Source: Pseudomonas sp. R84
GTDB lineage: Bacteria; Pseudomonadota; Gammaproteobacteria; Pseudomonadales; Pseudomonadaceae
Direction: 5' to 3'
DNA length: 64,000 nucleotides
NCBI RefSeq assembly: GCF_009834515.1
Contig: NZ_CP019426.1
Span: 2,469,501 to 2,533,500, forward strand
The stretch's first letter is position 1, and each line of letters opens with the position of its first letter. This document shows, piece by piece, positions 17,977 through 27,436 of this stretch. A program made the translations under genes and the position numbers. The notes under the pieces were generated by a model, which did not search any database, was not told where the DNA came from, and saw only the letters and a list, made by a program, of their open reading frames with translations.

Positions 17977-18546
17977 GTGCAAACCACCCGTTTGACATTG
18001 ATTTGCCATGCGCGAACCGTCGCACAGAAACTGGCGTGTTTTCCTACGAATGAGCCTGTTGAAAATGGCGAGTTGGCGTCGGCTGCATTGGCCCAGCGTT
18101 TCGACGCTGCGCGACGCTTGATTTGCGCGCCGGAATTGCGCACGCGGCAGACGGCGGCGTGGCTTGGCGCGGATGCGCAAGTGGATGAGACGCTGCGCGA
18201 TTGTGACTGGGGACGTTGGCACGGGATGTCGATCAAGGATCTGCAACGCTCGGAAGACGCCGCGCTGCAGGCTTGGCTGGAAGATTCCCACGCCACGCCC
18301 CATGGTGGTGAGTCGGTGGCGCAGTTGTGTGAGCGCGTGGCGCAGTGGCTGGCCAGCCTGCAAGCCACGCCGGGGCATGTGGTAGCGGTGACGCATCCGT
18401 TTGTCATCCGCGCGGCGCTCATCCACGTGATGCGCGGTTCGGCGTTTCATGACATTGATGTCGAACCGCTGTCGATGGTCGAACTACGCTTCACCGGGCG
18501 CTGGCGCCTGCTTCTGCCAAGTCTGGAGGTTAAAGGAGCACCTTGA
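17977..18546 (+). CDS. Histidine phosphatase family protein with an altered RHG motif
   Basis: This 189-residue protein has the histidine-phosphatase layout, but the usual RHG box reads CHA (LICHART). The catalytic His stays while Arg becomes Cys and Gly becomes Ala. Other family marks remain: ICAPELRTRQTA, DCDWGRWHG and the second histidine in VTHPFVIRAAL. The start is a GTG with CGGAG 8 bases upstream. Its stop overlaps the cobF ATG, so the two are coupled. The neighbour suggests a link to cobalamin synthesis, for example a CobC-like phosphatase, but the motif change makes normal phosphatase activity uncertain. Confidence 0.8.
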   Translation: MQTTRLTLICHARTVAQKLACFPTNEPVENGELASAALAQRFDAARRLICAPELRTRQTAAWLGADAQVDETLRDCDWGRWHGMSIKDLQRSEDAALQAWLEDSHATPHGGESVAQLCERVAQWLASLQATPGHVVAVTHPFVIRAALIHVMRGSAFHDIDVEPLSMVELRFTGRWRLLLPSLEVKGAP

Positions 18547-19301
18547 TGAAACAACTGCTGGTAATCGGCATCGGGGCCGGTAACCCCGACTACATCACGA
18601 TGCAGGCCGTGAAGGCGCTGAACCGGGTCGACGTGTTTTTTCTGATGGATAAAGGCCAGAGCAAGGACAAGCTGATCGACCTGCGTCGTGGGATCTGTGA
18701 GCGCTACATTGACGACCCCGACTACCGCTTCGTCGAAGCCCACAGCCCGGAACGCGAACGGGGCGATGTCGACTACACGGCCAGTGTCGATGATCTGAAC
18801 CGCGCCAAGCAGCAGACCTTCGAACGCCTGATCAATGACGAATTGTCTGATGGTCAGTGCGGCGGTTTCCTGGTGTGGGGCGACCCGGCGTTGTACGACA
18901 GCACTGTGCGTATCCTCCAGGCAATACTGGCCTCGGGCACGTGTGCCTTCGAGTTTGACGTGATTCCCGGGATCACCAGCGTTCAGGCGTTGGCGGCGCA
19001 GCATAAGGTGCCGCTGAACACGATCGGTCGTTCCATCGAAATCACTACCGGGCGGCGTTTGGCGGCCGGGCAGGTGAGTGATACGGACAGTCTGGTGGTG
19101 ATGCTCGATGCTGAAGACTCTTATCACCATGTCGCCGATCAGCAGACCGAGATTTACTGGGGGGCCTACCTGGGCACGCCGGATGAGATTCTGATCAGTG
19201 GCAGGCTTGCCGATGTCGCGGATGAGATCGAGCGGGTGCGCAAGGCTGCGCGGGCGGAGCATGGGTGGATCATGGATACGTATTTGTTACGCAAGCCATA
19301 G
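18546..19301 (+). CDS. cobF: Precorrin-6A synthase (deacetylating) CobF
   Basis: This 251-residue SAM-dependent tetrapyrrole methyltransferase of the aerobic cobalamin pathway methylates C-1 of precorrin-5 with loss of acetate. The N-terminus MKQLLVIGIGAGNPDYITMQA is the typical methylase glycine-rich start, and LVWGDPALYDSTVRIL and DVIPGITSVQALAAQH are characteristic. The ATG overlaps the upstream stop by one base (TGATG) and has AAGGAG 8 bases before it. No cobalamin riboswitch motif was found upstream of the pair. A bidirectional terminator follows. Confidence 0.93.
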   Translation: MKQLLVIGIGAGNPDYITMQAVKALNRVDVFFLMDKGQSKDKLIDLRRGICERYIDDPDYRFVEAHSPERERGDVDYTASVDDLNRAKQQTFERLINDELSDGQCGGFLVWGDPALYDSTVRILQAILASGTCAFEFDVIPGITSVQALAAQHKVPLNTIGRSIEITTGRRLAAGQVSDTDSLVVMLDAEDSYHHVADQQTEIYWGAYLGTPDEILISGRLADVADEIERVRKAARAEHGWIMDTYLLRKP

Positions 19302-19320
19302 ATTTTCGCTGGCTGGGATG

Positions 19321-19393
19321 GCTTCTTCGCGAGCAGGTTCGCTCCCACATTTTGAAATGCATTTCCCTGTGGGAGCGAGCCTGCTCGCGAAGG
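19321..19393. repeat. REPIN, short spacer
   Basis: TTCGCGAGCAGGTTCGCTCCCA and TGGGAGCGAGCCTGCTCGCGAA face each other with about 20 bases between. The left half has one mismatch in its loop region. It lies between the convergent genes cobF and atoB. Confidence 0.93.
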
Positions 19394-19426
19394 CGCCGGA
19401 ACATTCAACGCACATTTCGAGCAGGC

Positions 19427-19466
19427 AAAAAAACACCCGGTGCAACGCAAGTCGCACCGGGTTTTT
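19427..19466. terminator. Bidirectional intrinsic terminator between cobF and atoB
   Basis: Arms ACCCGGTGC (19435-19443) and GCACCGGGT (19454-19462) are flanked by an A-run on the left and a T-run on the right. The structure therefore works for both convergent genes. Confidence 0.9.
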
Positions 19467-19519
19467 GTTGCCAGCCAACGACGGATGTCGTGGATCCGCC
19501 GATCACTGTTGAACTCTGG

Positions 19520-20701
19520 TTATGCGCGTTCCAGCGCCAGCGCCACACCTTGGCCACCGCCGATGCACAGGGTCGCCAGACCCTTTTTCGCATCACGCTT
19601 GATCATTTCATGCAGCAGGGTCACCAGCACGCGGCAACCCGAGGCACCGATCGGGTGCCCCAAGGCGATGGCGCCGCCGTTGACGTTGACCTTGTCCAGA
19701 TCCCACTGGAGATCCTTGGCCACTGCCAGCGATTGTGCGGCGAAGGCTTCGTTGGCCTCGATCAGGTCGAGCTGATCGATATTCCAGCCAGCCTTGTCCA
19801 GGCAGCGGCGGGTCGCCGATACCGGGCCGATGCCCATAATTGCTGGATCAACGCCTGCGTTGGCATAGGCGGCGATTTTTGCCAGCACAGGCAGGCCGAG
19901 GGATTTGGCTTTTTCGGCACTCATCAGAATCACCGCAGCGGCGCCGTCGTTCAGCGACGAGGCGTTGCCAGCGGTGACGCTGCCGTCCTTTTTGAACGCC
20001 GGGCGCAGTTTCGCCAGGGATTCTGCGGTGGTGTCGCCACGCGGCTGTTCGTCGACCTTGAAGGCAACAGGATCGCCTTTGCGCTGCGGGATCAGGATCG
20101 GGGTGATCTCATCGACAAAGCGACCGGCCTCAATCGCGGCAGCGGCTTTCTGCTGCGAGGCTGCGGCGAACGCGTCCTGCTGTTCGCGGCTGATGTCGTA
20201 CTTGTCGACGAGGTTCTCGGCGGTGATGCCCATGTGGTAATCGTTGAACGCATCCCACAGACCGTCACTGATCATGGTGTCGACGATTTGCGCGTGGCCC
20301 ATGCGCAGACCGGTGCGTGCGCCCGGCATCACGTAGTTGGACAGGCTCATGTTTTCCTGGCCGCCGGCGATGATCACCTCAGCGTCGCCGCAACGGATCG
20401 CCTGTGCGCCGAGGTGCAGGGCTTTCAGGCCCGAGCCGCACACTTTGTTCAGGGTCAGCGCTGGTACGGCGTGGGGCAAGCCAGCCTTGATCGCCGACTG
20501 ACGCGCCGGGTTCTGGCCAGCGCCGGCGGTAAGAACTTGGCCCATGATCACTTCATCGACTTGAGCACCGTCCAGGCCGGTTTGTTCGAGCAACTGGCGG
20601 ATCACCGCCGCGCCCAGATCAACGGCGGAAACGCTGGCCAGGGAACCCTGGAAACTGCCGATCGCGGTACGCGTGGCGGCAACAATTACGACGTCTTGCA
20701 T
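19520..20701 (-). CDS. atoB: Acetyl-CoA C-acetyltransferase (thiolase)
   Basis: This 393-residue type II thiolase interconverts two acetyl-CoA and acetoacetyl-CoA. The acyl-accepting cysteine is Cys88 ([10 protein letters not shown]). The catalytic His motif [16 protein letters not shown] and the C-terminal cysteine motif [10 protein letters not shown] are present. The ATG at 20701 follows GAGGAA. It is 11 bases after the CoA-transferase B subunit, so it is the third gene of a CoA-transferase/thiolase operon. Together they would activate and cleave a short 3-oxoacid. Confidence 0.95.
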   Translation of the reverse strand: MQDVVIVAATRTAIGSFQGSLASVSAVDLGAAVIRQLLEQTGLDGAQVDEVIMGQVLTAGAGQNPARQSAIKAGLPHAVPALTLNKVCGSGLKALHLGAQAIRCGDAEVIIAGGQENMSLSNYVMPGARTGLRMGHAQIVDTMISDGLWDAFNDYHMGITAENLVDKYDISREQQDAFAAASQQKAAAAIEAGRFVDEITPILIPQRKGDPVAFKVDEQPRGDTTAESLAKLRPAFKKDGSVTAGNASSLNDGAAAVILMSAEKAKSLGLPVLAKIAAYANAGVDPAIMGIGPVSATRRCLDKAGWNIDQLDLIEANEAFAAQSLAVAKDLQWDLDKVNVNGGAIALGHPIGASGCRVLVTLLHEMIKRDAKKGLATLCIGGGQGVALALERA

Positions 20702-20712
20702 TTTCGAATTCC

Positions 20713-21378
20713 TCACTGGGCAGCGAACTGCATTTCCGGTACGTGATCCGGGACGATCAGTTTACCAGCGGTTTTGGCGACGATTTCCTCGACGCTGACG
20801 CCAGGTGCGCGTTCCTTGAGGACAAAAGCGCCATTTTCGATTTCCAGGTACGCGAGGTCGGTCAGCACACGTTTGATGCAACCGGCGCCGGTCAGCGGCA
20901 GGCTGCATTTGGCGAGCAGCTTGGACTCTCCGTCCTTGGATGCGTGGGTCATGATTACGATGATGTTGTCGGCGCCAGCCACCAGATCCATCGCGCCGCC
21001 CATGCCCTTGACCAGTTTGCCGGGGATCATCCACGAAGCGATGTTGCCTTCGACGTCGACTTCGAACGCGCCGAGCACGGTCAGGTCGACGTGGCCGCCG
21101 CGAATCATTGCAAAGGACTCGGCGGAGTTGAAAATCGACGCGCCGATGCGCGCGGTCACGGTCTGTTTGCCGGCGTTGATCATGTCGGCGTCGATGGTGT
21201 CTTCAGTCGGGAAAGGGCCCATGCCGAGCAGGCCGTTTTCCGATTGCAGCATGACTTCCATGCCGTCGGGAATGTAGTTGGCGACCAGGGTCGGAATGCC
21301 GATGCCGAGGTTTACGTAGAAGCCGTCCTGCATTTCGCGGGCGACGCGCTGAGCCATTTGTTCGCGGGTAAGTGCCAT
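20713..21378 (-). CDS. 3-oxoacid CoA-transferase, subunit B
   Basis: This 221-residue beta subunit of a class I CoA-transferase has the catalytic glutamate Glu47 in [10 protein letters not shown], the residue that forms the glutamyl-CoA thioester. Further motifs are [15 protein letters not shown] and [17 protein letters not shown] lies 9 bases before the ATG. Gene order (LysR, subunit A, subunit B, thiolase) matches the P. aeruginosa dehydrocarnitine locus PA1998-PA2001 (dhcR-dhcA-dhcB-atoB), so dehydrocarnitine or acetoacetate is the likely acceptor. From sequence alone I cannot tell which. Confidence 0.93.
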   Translation of the reverse strand: MALTREQMAQRVAREMQDGFYVNLGIGIPTLVANYIPDGMEVMLQSENGLLGMGPFPTEDTIDADMINAGKQTVTARIGASIFNSAESFAMIRGGHVDLTVLGAFEVDVEGNIASWMIPGKLVKGMGGAMDLVAGADNIIVIMTHASKDGESKLLAKCSLPLTGAGCIKRVLTDLAYLEIENGAFVLKERAPGVSVEEIVAKTAGKLIVPDHVPEMQFAAQ

Positions 21379-21402
21379 GTTTTTATTCTCCGTCAGCCTG
21401 AA

Positions 21403-22101
21403 TTATTTGCGGATGGTGCGCTGTTCGATGCGTTTTTCGAACGTGCCGCAAATGACCCGATCGACGTAGATGCCCGGGGTGTGGATCTGCGATGGATCGA
21501 GTTCGCCGGGTTCGACGATTTCTTCGACTTCAACCACGGTGATCTTGCCGGCGGTGGCGGCCAGCGGATTGAAGTTCTGCGCGGTGTGACGGTAGATGAC
21601 GTTGCCGAAGTGGTCGGCTTTCCAGCCTTTGACGATAGCGAAGTCGCCGGTGATGGATTCTTCCATCAGGTACTTGCGCCCTTTGAACTCACGCACTTCC
21701 TTGCCTTCGGCGACCGGGGTGCCGACGCCGGTGGCGGTGAAGAAGGCCGGAATGCCGGCGCCGCCCGCGCGCATTTTCTCGGCGAGAGTGCCTTGCGGGG
21801 TCAGGATGACTTCGATGTCGCCCTTGAGCAGTTGCTCTTCGAACAGCTTGTTTTCGCCGACGTAGGAGGCGATGACTTTGCTGATTTGACGATCGGTGAG
21901 CAGCACGCCGAGGCCAAAGCCGTCGACGCCGCAGTTGTTGGAGACGACGGTGAGGTCGCGGGTGCCTTTGCGCTTGATCTCGGCGATCAGGTTTTCCGGA
22001 ATGCCGCACAGACCGAACCCGCCGGCGATGACGGTCATGCCGTCCTCAAGCCCGGCGAGGGCTTCCTCGTAGGAACTCACGCGCTTGTCGAAACCTGCCA
22101 T
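21403..22101 (-). CDS. 3-oxoacid CoA-transferase, subunit A
   Basis: This 232-residue alpha subunit of the CoA-transferase has the CoA-binding glycine motif [18 protein letters not shown] and [19 protein letters not shown]. The ATG at 22101 has GAGGT 6 bases upstream; a GTG two codons earlier is possible. It opens the operon A-B-thiolase and is divergent from a LysR gene across a 291-base gap. By synteny it corresponds to DhcA (PA1999), acting on dehydrocarnitine, or to an AtoD/ScoA-type acetoacetate enzyme. Confidence 0.93.
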   Translation of the reverse strand: MAGFDKRVSSYEEALAGLEDGMTVIAGGFGLCGIPENLIAEIKRKGTRDLTVVSNNCGVDGFGLGVLLTDRQISKVIASYVGENKLFEEQLLKGDIEVILTPQGTLAEKMRAGGAGIPAFFTATGVGTPVAEGKEVREFKGRKYLMEESITGDFAIVKGWKADHFGNVIYRHTAQNFNPLAATAGKITVVEVEEIVEPGELDPSQIHTPGIYVDRVICGTFEKRIEQRTIRK

Positions 22102-22242
22102 ATGCACCTCTTTTATTATTTGCGGGCGGCTGGCTAGCCGAATGGTTGGAGTGTCTCGCTGAAGAATATATTTGTTAAGTTGATTTTTAAGGTTGATTGA
22201 TTGATAAAGCTCAATAGTCGCGTTATGGCGGCTGCTTTGATC

Positions 22243-22340
22243 GATCCCACGCTCCGCGTGGGAATGCCTCTAGGGACGCTCCCCGTCCAGTGACGCGGAG
22301 CGTCCCGGCCTGCATTCCCACGCAGGAGCGTGGGAACGAT
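22243..22340. repeat. Inverted repeat CCCACGCTCCGCGTGGGAATG type
   Basis: Successive palindromic blocks (CCCACGCTCCGCGTGGG, GGACGCTCC/GGAGCGTCC, CATTCCCACGCAGGAGCGTGGG) can form a branched structure. It lies between the divergent LysR and CoA-transferase genes, so it may also affect their promoters. The element type is common in pseudomonad intergenic DNA. Confidence 0.8.
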
Positions 22341-22392
22341 CATCATGGCTTGCCGCTTAACGCTTGTAGCTTACAACTGGAGCGAAGCGACC

Positions 22393-23280
22393 ATGACCAT
22401 CAAACAGATCCGCGCCTTCCTCGCCGTGGCACAGAGCCTGAGTTTTGCCGTGGCCTGCGAGCGTCTGCACCTGTCGCAATCAGCCTTGAGCCTGACCATC
22501 AAAGCGCTGGAAGAGGGCTTGGGCGGTCGCCTGTTCAGCCGCAACACCCGCAATGTGGCGCTGACCGCAGAAGGTGAGTCGCTGCTACCGCTGGCGCGGC
22601 GGCTGATCGCCGACTGGGACAACGCCGAAGATGAAATGCGCCAGCGTTTCAGCCTGCAACGCGGGCGGGTGACGCTAGCGGCGATGCCGTCGTTTGCCGG
22701 CAATCTGCTTCCGCCGATCCTCAAGACCTTTCGCGCGCGTTATCCGAACGTCAACGTCACGGTCAATGACGTGATCAACGAGCAGGTGCTGGAGATGGTT
22801 CGTGATCGTCAGGTGGAACTGGGGGTGGCGTTCGAGCCGATGCAAAACACTGCGATGACGTTCACGCCGTTGTATATGGATCGCTTTGTTGCGGTGGTAT
22901 CGAAGGATTCGCCGTTGGCCCAGCGTGCTGAGATCGATTGGCAGACGTTGCTTCAGGAGCCGTTTATCACCTTGCAGCGGCCATCGACGGTGCGGGTGAT
23001 GCTCGAAGAGCACTTGCAGGCTCGCGGTATGAAGTTGCCGGTGGAATTTGAAAGCCATCAATTAGCGACCGTCGGACGCATGGTCGCCAGCGGGCTGGGT
23101 GTCAGTGCCGTCCCAGCGTTGTGCGCCGGGCAGATGCAGGAGCTTGGCGCCCATTGCCTGACGCTGGACGACTCGGTGGAACGGGCGATTGGTGTGTTGA
23201 CCGAGCCGGGCAATGAACTGTCGGCGGCGGCGCAGGCGTTGTTCGATATTCTCAAGGCTGAAGATCTGGGGCGACTGTGA
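22393..23280 (+). CDS. LysR-family transcriptional regulator (DhcR-like position)
   Basis: This 295-residue LysR regulator has an N-terminal winged HTH (ACERLHLSQSALSLTIKALEEGLGGRLFSRNTR) and a C-terminal effector-binding domain from about residue 90. The ATG at 22393 has TGGAG about 10 bases upstream. It is divergent from the CoA-transferase operon, and LysR proteins usually activate the divergent operon, so it probably controls it. The homologous position in P. aeruginosa is occupied by DhcR. Confidence 0.9.
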   Translation: MTIKQIRAFLAVAQSLSFAVACERLHLSQSALSLTIKALEEGLGGRLFSRNTRNVALTAEGESLLPLARRLIADWDNAEDEMRQRFSLQRGRVTLAAMPSFAGNLLPPILKTFRARYPNVNVTVNDVINEQVLEMVRDRQVELGVAFEPMQNTAMTFTPLYMDRFVAVVSKDSPLAQRAEIDWQTLLQEPFITLQRPSTVRVMLEEHLQARGMKLPVEFESHQLATVGRMVASGLGVSAVPALCAGQMQELGAHCLTLDDSVERAIGVLTEPGNELSAAAQALFDILKAEDLGRL

Positions 23281-23284
23281 GATC

Positions 23285-23447
23285 TACCCCCTCACCCCAA
23301 CCCTCTCCCCCAAGGGGGCGAGGGGGAAGGGAGCTGATCGGGGGTATTTCAGAAAATGGGTTCGACTCGAAATTTTCAGGTCGATGTATCGCTTGACTAC
23401 AACTCGGTCAGTTCCCTCTCCCTTGGGAGAGGGCTAGGGTGAGGGGC
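23285..23447. repeat. Inverted repeat pair of the CCCTCACCC...CTCTCCC type
   Basis: CCCTCACCCCAACCCTCTCC faces GGAGAGGGCTAGGGTGAGGGG across about 100 bases. It is related to the element at 8920-9119 and fills the gap between the LysR gene and the sirtuin gene on the opposite strand. Confidence 0.85.
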
Positions 23448-23480
23448 CTGGGTCCTGAGTCGAGCGCAGAGTGCAGCAAC

Positions 23481-24323
23481 TCACCGATCCAGCTCCCTGA
23501 CCAACAGGGGTAGAAGCTGTTCACACGACGCTTCAATCTTCAAATCGAGCAAGTCATCCGCGCGGGTCTTGCCCAGATTGATCGCAATCAGCGGCTTACC
23601 GCGATCGGCAATCACCCGGCACAAACGAAACGCCGAATACGCCATCAACGACGACCCCACAACCAACATCCCCGCCGCATTTTCCGCTGCCGCCATCGCC
23701 CGAGCCGCCGTGGGCTGCGCGACGTTTTCGCCGAAAAACACCACGTCCGGTTTCATCCGCTCGCCAAAGCAATGCGGACAGTGCGGTACCTGAAAACGCG
23801 CCTCGAACGCCGGATCGAGCAGGGTGTCGCCATCCGGCGCCTGCACCGCATCGACCCCGGCCAGATATGGATTTTGCCGTTCCATCAATTGTTGAATCGA
23901 ATCGCGCTCGCTGCGCTGGCCGCAGTCCAGGCACAGGACGCGATGCAGGCTGCCGTGCAGCTCAATGACATCCTGACTGCCGGCCTGATCGTGCAGGGTG
24001 TCGACGTTCTGGGTAATCAAGTCGTGGATCAGCCCGTGGCGCTGCAAACCGGCCAACGCCTCGTGCGCTGCATTCGGCTGCGCCTGACGCACCCTCGGCC
24101 AACCCAGCATGGCCCGCGCCCAGTAGCGGCGGCGTGATTCGGGGGCGGCCAGAAACTCCTGATACATCATCGGTTGCCGCCCACGGCGTACACCGTCGCT
24201 GTCGCGGTAATCCGGAATGCCCGACGGCGTGCTGATACCGGCCCCGGTCAATACGAGGAAATCGCCGTCCGCCATCACTTGCTGGAGCGTGTCGAGGTGT
24301 TCGCGGGTCGGGCTGTCGAGCAT
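23481..24323 (-). CDS. NAD-dependent protein deacylase of the Sir2 (sirtuin) family
   Basis: This 280-residue sirtuin has NAD-binding motif TGAGIS (26-31), TQNVD (104-108), catalytic His123 (LHGS) and a four-cysteine zinc site (Cys131, Cys134, Cys182, Cys185). GSSLMAYSAF follows. All key residues are present, so NAD-dependent removal of acyl groups from lysines is expected. The arginine and tyrosine pair typical of desuccinylases is not evident. It is a stand-alone gene 55 bases before the start-distal end of the methyltransferase gene on the same strand. Confidence 0.92.
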   Translation of the reverse strand: MLDSPTREHLDTLQQVMADGDFLVLTGAGISTPSGIPDYRDSDGVRRGRQPMMYQEFLAAPESRRRYWARAMLGWPRVRQAQPNAAHEALAGLQRHGLIHDLITQNVDTLHDQAGSQDVIELHGSLHRVLCLDCGQRSERDSIQQLMERQNPYLAGVDAVQAPDGDTLLDPAFEARFQVPHCPHCFGERMKPDVVFFGENVAQPTAARAMAAAENAAGMLVVGSSLMAYSAFRLCRVIADRGKPLIAINLGKTRADDLLDLKIEASCEQLLPLLVRELDR

Positions 24324-24378
24324 GGTCAGCGCTCCGGATAAGGACGATGCCAGCAGGTTAGCACGCGACCCGCGAGGC

Positions 24379-25428
24379 TTACTTGCGCGCCTCCAGAATC
24401 AGGTTGAACGGTGTTTGCGTGGCCCGGCGGAAGTGCTTGAACCCGGCCTCGACAAACACTTTACGCAAGCGTATTTCCCCGGCTTGCGCACCTAGGCCGA
24501 GGCCGACTTCCTGCGACAGCGAGTTCGGTGTGCAGATAAATGTCGAGGCCGCGTAGAACAGCCGTCCTACCGGGTTGATGTTGTCGTCCAGCGTGTCGTT
24601 GGCGAACGGTTCGACCAGCAACACCGTGCCGTCGTCCTTCAGTGAATCATAGGCGTGGCGGGCTGCACCGACCGGGTCGCCCATGTCGTGCAGGCAGTCG
24701 AAATAGCAGATCAGGTCGTAGTCATTGCCCGGGTAGCTCTTCGCCGAGCCCTGGAAGAACTTCGCCCGGCTGCTGACTCCGCCTTCCTCGGCGCGCTGGG
24801 TGGCGACCGTGATCGACGGCGCGTGATAGTCGTAGCCGACGAAACGCGAGTTGGGGAATGCCTGGGCCATGATCACCGTCGAGGCGCCGTGGCCGCAGCC
24901 GATGTCGGCGACTTTGGCGCCTTCTTCAAGCTTGGCCACCACACCGTCCAGCGCCGGCAGCCATTCGGCGATCAGGTGACCTTTGTAGCCGGGCCGGAAG
25001 AACCGTTCGGTGCCGGTGAACATGCACGGATGGTGATCGCCCCAGGGCAGGGCGCCATTGCCGCGCATGGCTTTGACCAGTTTGTCTTTGTCATGGAAAA
25101 ACGATGCCACCACGCCGAGGCCACCGGCGACGTAAACCGGCGAGTCTTCGACGGCCAACGCCAGCGCCTGTTCTTCCGGTAAACGAAACTGGCCGTCGTG
25201 GTGTTCCATGTAGCCGGAGGCCGCGTGAGCGCTGAGCCATTCGCGCACCAGACGCGGGTTGCAGGTGGTTTTTGCCGCGAGGGCATCGGCACTGACCGGC
25301 TGACTGTCGGCCATGGCCCGGTACAAGCCGAGCTCTTCGCCGACGATGACATTGGCCAGCATCGCCGCGCCGCCCATGTCGTTGACCAGTTTGGCCATGA
25401 ATTGGTTGAGCTTCGCCTCGTCCATCAT
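24379..25428 (-). CDS. SAM-dependent methyltransferase with N-terminal winged helix (Rv2258c-like)
   Basis: This 349-residue protein has an N-terminal winged-helix dimerisation region (about 20-95) like that of small-molecule O-methyltransferases, and a class I Rossmann domain with the SAM motif VADIGCGHGAST near residue 175 and YDLICYFDCLHDMGDP. AGGAG lies 6 bases before the first of two adjacent ATGs. The substrate is unknown. It reads as a single gene, possibly cotranscribed with the downstream sirtuin. Confidence 0.85.
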   Translation of the reverse strand: MMDEAKLNQFMAKLVNDMGGAAMLANVIVGEELGLYRAMADSQPVSADALAAKTTCNPRLVREWLSAHAASGYMEHHDGQFRLPEEQALALAVEDSPVYVAGGLGVVASFFHDKDKLVKAMRGNGALPWGDHHPCMFTGTERFFRPGYKGHLIAEWLPALDGVVAKLEEGAKVADIGCGHGASTVIMAQAFPNSRFVGYDYHAPSITVATQRAEEGGVSSRAKFFQGSAKSYPGNDYDLICYFDCLHDMGDPVGAARHAYDSLKDDGTVLLVEPFANDTLDDNINPVGRLFYAASTFICTPNSLSQEVGLGLGAQAGEIRLRKVFVEAGFKHFRRATQTPFNLILEARK

Positions 25429-25606
25429 GTGTGCTCCTGAAACAGGATCACGGTCCGGCGGCGTCGAAGGTCGAGGCGTGCGCCACCGGGCGGTGGTCAC
25501 GGAGTTGGGCAGGGCACGGCTGACGTCCTGCGTCCCCCTCGACTGGGTAATAAAGGAGTCTAGCCCCGGTCCGCGACTGCCGCTGTATTTGTAAACACTG
25601 AAAAAA

Positions 25607-25701
25607 CCTGTGGGAGCGAGCCCGCTCGCGAAGAGGCCAGTACAGTCAACATCGTTGTCGACTGTTCAGCAGTCTTCGCGAGCAGGCTCGCTCCCACAGG
25701 T
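25607..25701. repeat. REPIN
   Basis: Inverted REP halves CTGTGGGAGCGAGCCCGCTC and GCGAGCAGGCTCGCTCCCAC. It precedes the MNIO promoter region directly; the first TGTATC site begins ten bases after it. In the 404-base gap 25429-25832 I see only this repeat and the regulatory sites. Confidence 0.94.
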
Positions 25702-25710
25702 TTTTTGGCG

Positions 25711-25788
25711 TGTATCACTGTGTATCGCGGTTGTTGAGAGATACATCGGGCTGCAAATGTTTATTCAGTTGTACACACCAGCGATACA
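25711..25788 (+). promoter_or_regulatory. Tandem TGTATC sites upstream of the MNIO operon
   Basis: Two TGTATC hexamers at 25711-25716 and 25721-25726 are spaced by ACTG, a 10-base period typical of OmpR-family response-regulator binding. Two more in the opposite orientation (GATACA) lie at 25740-25745 and 25783-25788. The same arrangement occurs upstream of the response-regulator and DUF2790 genes near 29.6 kb. Confidence 0.65.
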
Positions 25789-25832
25789 GCCAGCGCTTCA
25801 ACTGGAGAAAACCCACTGCTGAGGTACTCCCT

Positions 25833-26672
25833 ATGCAAACGCCTGTCTCATCACTGCAACCGAGCGTCGGCCTCGGCCTGCGCCGTGGCCTGCTGAAAGA
25901 CCTGCAAGCGGCCCGCACCGGCGCTTTCGACTTTCTCGAAGTCGCCCCGGAGAACTGGATCGGCGTTGGCGGCGCTCATGGCGCGGCGTTGCGTGAACTG
26001 GCCGAACGCTACCCGTTGTCCTGTCACGGCTTGTCGCTGTCACTTGGCGGACCGGCGCCGCTGGACGTCGGGTTCTTGCAGGAAGTGCGGATGTTTCTCG
26101 ACCATTACAACGTGCCGCTGTACAGCGAACACCTGAGTTATTGCAGCGATGACGGGCATCTGTATGACTTGCTGCCATTGCCGTTTACCGAAGAAGCGGT
26201 GCACCACGTCGCCGCACGGATCCGTCAGGCTCAGGACATTCTCGGCCGGCGTCTGGCCGTGGAAAATGTCTCCTATTACGCCGCACCGCGTCAGGACATG
26301 GACGAGGTGTGCTTCACCAACGCCGTGTTGCGCGAGGCCGATTGCGATCTGCTGCTGGACGTCAACAATGTCTACGTCAATGCGATCAACCACGGATTTG
26401 ATCCGCAAGCGTTTCTCGCCGCTATCGAGCCGAGCAGGGTGGTCGGCATGCATGTGGCCGGGCATTTTGATGAGTCCGACACGCTGAAAATCGACACCCA
26501 TGGTGCCTCAGTCAAACCGGTCGTGTGGTCTCTGCTGGCGGAGGCTTACAGGCGGTTTGGCGCGCAGCCAACGCTGCTTGAGCGGGACTTCAACTTCCCG
26601 GCGTTTTCCGAACTGGTCGCTGAGTTGCAAACCATTCGCCACTTGCAGGCGGGGGGCGACCATCGTGGATAA
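25833..26672 (+). CDS. DUF692/MNIO-family enzyme (BufB-like multinuclear iron oxidase)
   Basis: This 279-residue TIM-barrel protein belongs to the DUF692 family, now known as multinuclear non-haem iron-dependent oxidases. Family members modify cysteine-containing or other ribosomal peptides using O2. Likely iron ligands are visible: His65 (SCHGLS), Glu99/His100 (SEHLSY), Glu144 (AVENVS), Asp176-Asn179 (DVNNVY), His207 and His211 (GMHVAGH), Asp221/His223 (DTHG) and Glu250 (LERD). GAGGT precedes the ATG by 8 bases. The DUF2063 partner overlaps its end, but no DUF2282-type precursor gene adjoins. The peptide substrate is therefore unknown. Confidence 0.9.
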   Translation: MQTPVSSLQPSVGLGLRRGLLKDLQAARTGAFDFLEVAPENWIGVGGAHGAALRELAERYPLSCHGLSLSLGGPAPLDVGFLQEVRMFLDHYNVPLYSEHLSYCSDDGHLYDLLPLPFTEEAVHHVAARIRQAQDILGRRLAVENVSYYAAPRQDMDEVCFTNAVLREADCDLLLDVNNVYVNAINHGFDPQAFLAAIEPSRVVGMHVAGHFDESDTLKIDTHGASVKPVVWSLLAEAYRRFGAQPTLLERDFNFPAFSELVAELQTIRHLQAGGDHRG

Positions 26673-27417
26673 CCTGATACTGCAACAACAGGCACTGACC
26701 CGATACTTGCGCGATCCCGACCATCAATCGCCGCCGGCCGAGATGAACGCGGCGCGGGTCAATGTCTATCGCGATCTGGTGTTCAACAACGTATCGCAAC
26801 TGTTGAGCGGCACGTTTCCGGTGTTGATCCGCATCGTCGGTGAGCAACGTTGGGGTCTGCTGGTGCGCGGCTTTTTGCGCGACTGGCGGGCGCAGACGCC
26901 GAAGTTTGGCGAGATTGCCGGAACCTTTCTCGACTACCTGGCCACGCAACCACAGGTGTTGCGCGAAGGTCAGTGGCCGGCGTTTTTGCTGGAGCTGGCA
27001 CATTACGAATGGGTTGAGATGGTTTTGCAGCAATCTGATGCCCAAGCGCTGCTGCCGACCGATCCGGCGTTATTGCTGGAACGCCCGTTGCTGATCTCGG
27101 CACTGGCCTGGCCGTTGGCGTATGTCTGGCCGGTGCACGAACTCGATCCGCACCATCAACCCGCCACGCCCCCGGCGCAACCGACGCTGTTGCTGGTGCG
27201 GCGTACGGCAGACTGGAGTATGAAGTTTTCCGAACTGAGTCCGCTGGCTTGGCGCTTGCTGCAGCGCGTCACTGAGTTTGCGTCGTTGACGGGGCGCGAG
27301 CAGTTGCAAGCTCTGGCGCAGGAGGCCGGGCAGCCCGCCAGCAATTCGTTCATGGATAACGGCCTGGTGTTGTTGCGCCAGATGCATGAGGACCAGGTGA
27401 TCGGTCTGGCACCTTGA
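26665..27417 (+). CDS. DUF2063 protein, MNIO partner (BufC/HvfC-like)
   Basis: This 250-residue partner protein has an N-terminal DUF2063 domain (about residues 5-95: [32 protein letters not shown]). Some annotations call it a putative DNA-binding domain, but it is best known as the recognition partner of DUF692 enzymes. The start is taken as the GTG at 26665, which overlaps the MNIO stop by 8 bases; no ATG fits. No DoxX-like gene follows, unlike complete bufferin operons. It converges with the histidine kinase gene. Confidence 0.87.
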   Translation: MDNLILQQQALTRYLRDPDHQSPPAEMNAARVNVYRDLVFNNVSQLLSGTFPVLIRIVGEQRWGLLVRGFLRDWRAQTPKFGEIAGTFLDYLATQPQVLREGQWPAFLLELAHYEWVEMVLQQSDAQALLPTDPALLLERPLLISALAWPLAYVWPVHELDPHHQPATPPAQPTLLLVRRTADWSMKFSELSPLAWRLLQRVTEFASLTGREQLQALAQEAGQPASNSFMDNGLVLLRQMHEDQVIGLAP

Positions 27418-27436
27418 GTACTAATATTGCGCCGCA

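Noticed and set aside
17791..18450. Minus-strand frame opposite the histidine phosphatase
   Set aside because: Arg/Gln-rich shadow frame; the plus-strand protein keeps family motifs and is coupled to cobF.
25429..25832. A DUF2282-like precursor peptide gene before the MNIO gene
   Set aside because: Searched all short frames by eye: only a REPIN and TGTATC sites are present, and no frame has a signal peptide with cysteine pairs.
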